Source: Mycoplasmatota bacterium (GTDB lineage Bacteria > Bacillota_I > Bacilli_A > Izemoplasmatales > Izemoplasmataceae). Taken from it: DNA of 7,442 nucleotides. The notes below the pieces were generated by a model, which had not been told where the DNA came from, searched no databases, and saw nothing but the letters and a program-made list of their open reading frames with translations. How positions within the stretch are numbered: position 1 is the stretch's first letter; every line of letters begins with the position of its first letter. Made by a program: the position numbers and the translations under genes. The DNA lies in assembly GCA_030641535.1 (NCBI GenBank), contig DAOWHG010000098.1:1-7442 (forward strand). The letters are read 5' to 3'. Below, piece by piece: positions 5,957-7,442 of the stretch.

Positions 5957-6958
5957 ATGAGTAAAGCAACTATTTATGACGTAGCAGGAGCGGCTCGAGT
6001 TTCGCTTGCTACAGTATCAAGAGCAATTAATAATCCAGAAAAAGTTAAACCTGAAACAAGGGAAAGAGTTTTAAAGGTTATTGAAGAATTAGGTTATAAG
6101 CCAAATGCCTTTGCTAGGGGACTTGCAAGCAGAAAGTCTACAACAATCGCAGTAGTGGTTCCTGATATGGAACGTGCAAGTATTGCCGAAATGATGAACG
6201 GTATTGCTGATATTGCACGTGTATATAAGTATTCAATTTTGCTATATATTTTAGAAAGTGAAGAGGCAAGCGAGGAAGATATCTTAAGAGAAATCATCGC
6301 TGCACAAGTTGATGGAATTTTATATTTGAATGATGAAATTACTGAAAAACAATACAGTTTTCTGAAAACAGTCAAAAATACTTATCAAATACCAGTTGTA
6401 TTAACAAATACTTTTTATCCAGAAAGTGATGAGATTCCATCTGTTTCTATAGATTATGAAAGAGCTGGATATGAAATCACTAAAAAACTAATTGAAGAAG
6501 GTCGTAAAAATATCTATATGGTCTCAACTGTTAGAAAATATATGGTTAATGATTTAAAAGAAGAAGGATATTCAAGAGCAATGAAAGAATCAGGACTAGA
6601 TGAAACAATTATGAGAACATCTGGTAGAATATCGATAAACACTGAACATTTCAATGAATACTTTAAAGACAGCAAAGTTGATGGAGTAATCGCAGTTCGT
6701 GATTCAATCGCAATATCATTTATGAATGTTGCATTTGAAAATGATGCAAGAGTACCAGAAGATATTGGTGTTTGTGGATTCCAAAATACAAAATATGCTC
6801 GTTTAGCGAGACCACAATTATCTTGTGTTGACGTTCCTATTTACGATTTAGGTGCTGTTGGAATGAGATTATTAACAAAATTAATGAACAATGAACCAAT
6901 ATCTGAAAAAGTAGTAAAATTACCACATTCAATTGTATTAAGAAAAACAACTTTATAA
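5957..6958 (+). CDS. ccpA: LacI-family regulator, probable catabolite control protein CcpA
   Basis: CcpA (333 aa, family-typical length) is the DNA-binding global regulator of carbon catabolite control, activated by HPr phosphorylated on Ser46. The N-terminal helix-turn-helix covers residues 4-23 (ATIYDVAGAARVSLATVSRA). The hinge helix (about 50-58, PNAFARGLAS) carries the minor-groove Leu56. The periplasmic-binding-protein-like core has CcpA-like PDMERASIAEMMNGIADIA and ends with RPQLSCVDVPIYDLGAVGMR (285-304) and LLTKLMN, nearly matching Bacillus CcpA, including Tyr296 and Arg304 in the HPr-binding surface. One oddity is GFQNT (274-278) where the LacI family nearly always has GFDN; that Asp lines the effector cleft. 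The cre-like promoter element supports autoregulation. Next to tyrS, as seen near ccpA in other Bacillota. A sugar-specific LacI paralogue is possible, but the C-terminal match favours CcpA. Confidence 0.82.
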   Translation: MSKATIYDVAGAARVSLATVSRAINNPEKVKPETRERVLKVIEELGYKPNAFARGLASRKSTTIAVVVPDMERASIAEMMNGIADIARVYKYSILLYILESEEASEEDILREIIAAQVDGILYLNDEITEKQYSFLKTVKNTYQIPVVLTNTFYPESDEIPSVSIDYERAGYEITKKLIEEGRKNIYMVSTVRKYMVNDLKEEGYSRAMKESGLDETIMRTSGRISINTEHFNEYFKDSKVDGVIAVRDSIAISFMNVAFENDARVPEDIGVCGFQNTKYARLARPQLSCVDVPIYDLGAVGMRLLTKLMNNEPISEKVVKLPHSIVLRKTTL

Positions 6959-7174
6959 AGCGATGATTAAAAGAGGAATATGAACTGTTATCGATAGAGA
7001 CTTAGTGAATGGTGGAAACTAAGGTTAACTAATATTCTATACACTTATGAGCTTCTGCAAAGAAAAGTGCAGACGGTAAACCCGTTATCTTTGAATAGTG
7101 CTAGATTTTATGTCTAGAATTAAGGTGGTATAACGAATTTCTTAAAGTTCGTCCTTTTCTAGGGCGAACTTTTT
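6958..7174 (+). ncRNA. Tyrosine T-box riboswitch controlling tyrS
   Basis: This leader senses uncharged tRNA-Tyr and controls transcription into tyrS. Stem I may close by AAGC (6958-6961) with GCTT (7051-7054). It continues through GAATAT (6976-6981) with ATATTC (7032-7037) and an upper helix CTTAG (7001-7005) with CTAAG (7019-7023). The specifier is TAC at 7040-7042 in TACACTTATGAGC, a Tyr codon. Further hairpins are TCTGCA/TGCAGA (7054-7059/7068-7073) and CTAGA/TCTAG (7101-7105/7113-7117, stem III). The T-box AAGGTGGTA is at 7122-7130. In the antiterminator AAGG pairs with CCTT (7153-7156) and ACGAA (7133-7137) with TTCGT (7148-7152), leaving the TGGT bulge for the tRNA ACCA end (discriminator A, as in tRNA-Tyr). 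It begins right at the ccpA stop codon. Confidence 0.95.
7144..7174 (+). terminator. T-box regulated terminator before tyrS
   Basis: AAAGTTCG (7144-7151) pairs with CGAACTTT (7165-7172), extended by T-G, C-G and C-G pairs towards a TTTTCTA loop, and ends in a five-T tract (7170-7174). Its 5' arm shares TTCGTCCTT with the antiterminator, so the two structures exclude each other. It forms when tRNA-Tyr is charged. Confidence 0.9.
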
Positions 7175-7197
7175 ATAATACATAGGAGGAATTAAAA

Positions 7198-7442
7198 ATG
7201 AATTTATTAGAAGAATTAAAATGGCGTGACTTAATCTTTGACGTTACCGATCCTGAAATTGGTAACGTATTAGAAAATGAAAAAATGACTTTTTATGTAG
7301 GAGTTGATCCAACTGCGGATAGTATACATGTTGGTCACTTAATTTCTTACTTAGTATCAAAGAGATTGCAAGATAGAGGGCATCACCCAATATTAGTAAT
7401 AGGTGGTGGAACTGGTCTTATAGGTGATCCAAGTGGAAGAAG
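7198..7442 (+). CDS. tyrS: Tyrosyl-tRNA synthetase, N-terminal part (cut by window end)
   Basis: TyrRS is a cytoplasmic class I synthetase that charges tRNA-Tyr with tyrosine using ATP. Only 81 codons plus two bases lie in the window. They match the start of the bacterial TyrS family: MNLLEELKWRDL, then FYVGVDPTADSIHVGH (residues 32-47), where HVGH (44-47) is the class I HIGH motif and the YxGxDPTADS loop forms the tyrosine pocket. GGGTGLIGDPSGR (69-81) follows. AGGAGG (7184-7189) lies eight bases before ATG 7198. The UAC specifier of the upstream T-box independently confirms the tyrosine assignment. There is no sign of disruption before the window edge. Confidence 0.97.
   Translation, partial: MNLLEELKWRDLIFDVTDPEIGNVLENEKMTFYVGVDPTADSIHVGHLISYLVSKRLQDRGHHPILVIGGGTGLIGDPSGR

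Noticed and set aside
6094..6375. Open frame on the - strand within ccpA
   Set aside because: Antisense to a conserved LacI-family domain, no promoter or ribosome binding site.
6933..6959. Promoter for tyrS (TTGTAT, 15 bp, TATAAA)
   Set aside because: Spacing is short, the -35 box is poor, and a start near 6966 would remove the base of stem I; kept only as a possibility in the findings.

Overview
The window comes from an AT-rich (roughly 30% GC by eye) low-GC Gram-positive bacterium. All genes are on the + strand with strong AGGAGG-type ribosome binding sites. TGA ends rimM exactly where a RimM should end and all Trp codons are TGG, so the standard bacterial code applies. A CcpA-like regulator and a tyrosine T-box point to Bacillota or deep-branching, Mollicute-related groups that keep the standard code (Haloplasma/Izemoplasma/Acholeplasma-like). 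That placement is inference.

Region 1 (1-5317): after an intrinsic terminator of an unseen upstream gene and a repeat-rich promoter region, five genes lie head to tail with overlaps or a 10-nt gap. They are a NatA-type ABC ATPase, its NatB-type ABC-2 permease, rimM (30S maturation factor), trmD (tRNA m1G37 methyltransferase), and a membrane-anchored arylsulfate sulfotransferase (ASST) of 663 aa. In most Bacillota the conserved order is rpsP-ylqC-rimM-trmD-rplS. Here the ABC exporter occupies the rpsP/ylqC side and a 2-kb ASST gene is wedged between trmD and rplS.

Region 2 (5318-5820): rplS (ribosomal protein L19) has its own near-consensus extended -10 promoter, a structured leader whose loop can pair with the Shine-Dalgarno sequence, and a clear terminator.

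Region 3 (5821-7442): a LacI-family regulator, very probably ccpA, has a promoter overlapped by a cre-like palindrome, with a second palindrome of the same half-site three helical turns upstream. It is followed with no terminator by a T-box riboswitch (UAC specifier, AAGGTGGTA T-box, antiterminator/terminator) and the first 81 codons of tyrS, cut by the window end.

No mobile elements, CRISPR arrays, tRNA or rRNA genes were seen. The most unusual points are the ASST gene translationally nested in a ribosome-biogenesis operon, the putative SD-sequestering pseudoknot of the L19 leader, and the paired operators in front of ccpA.
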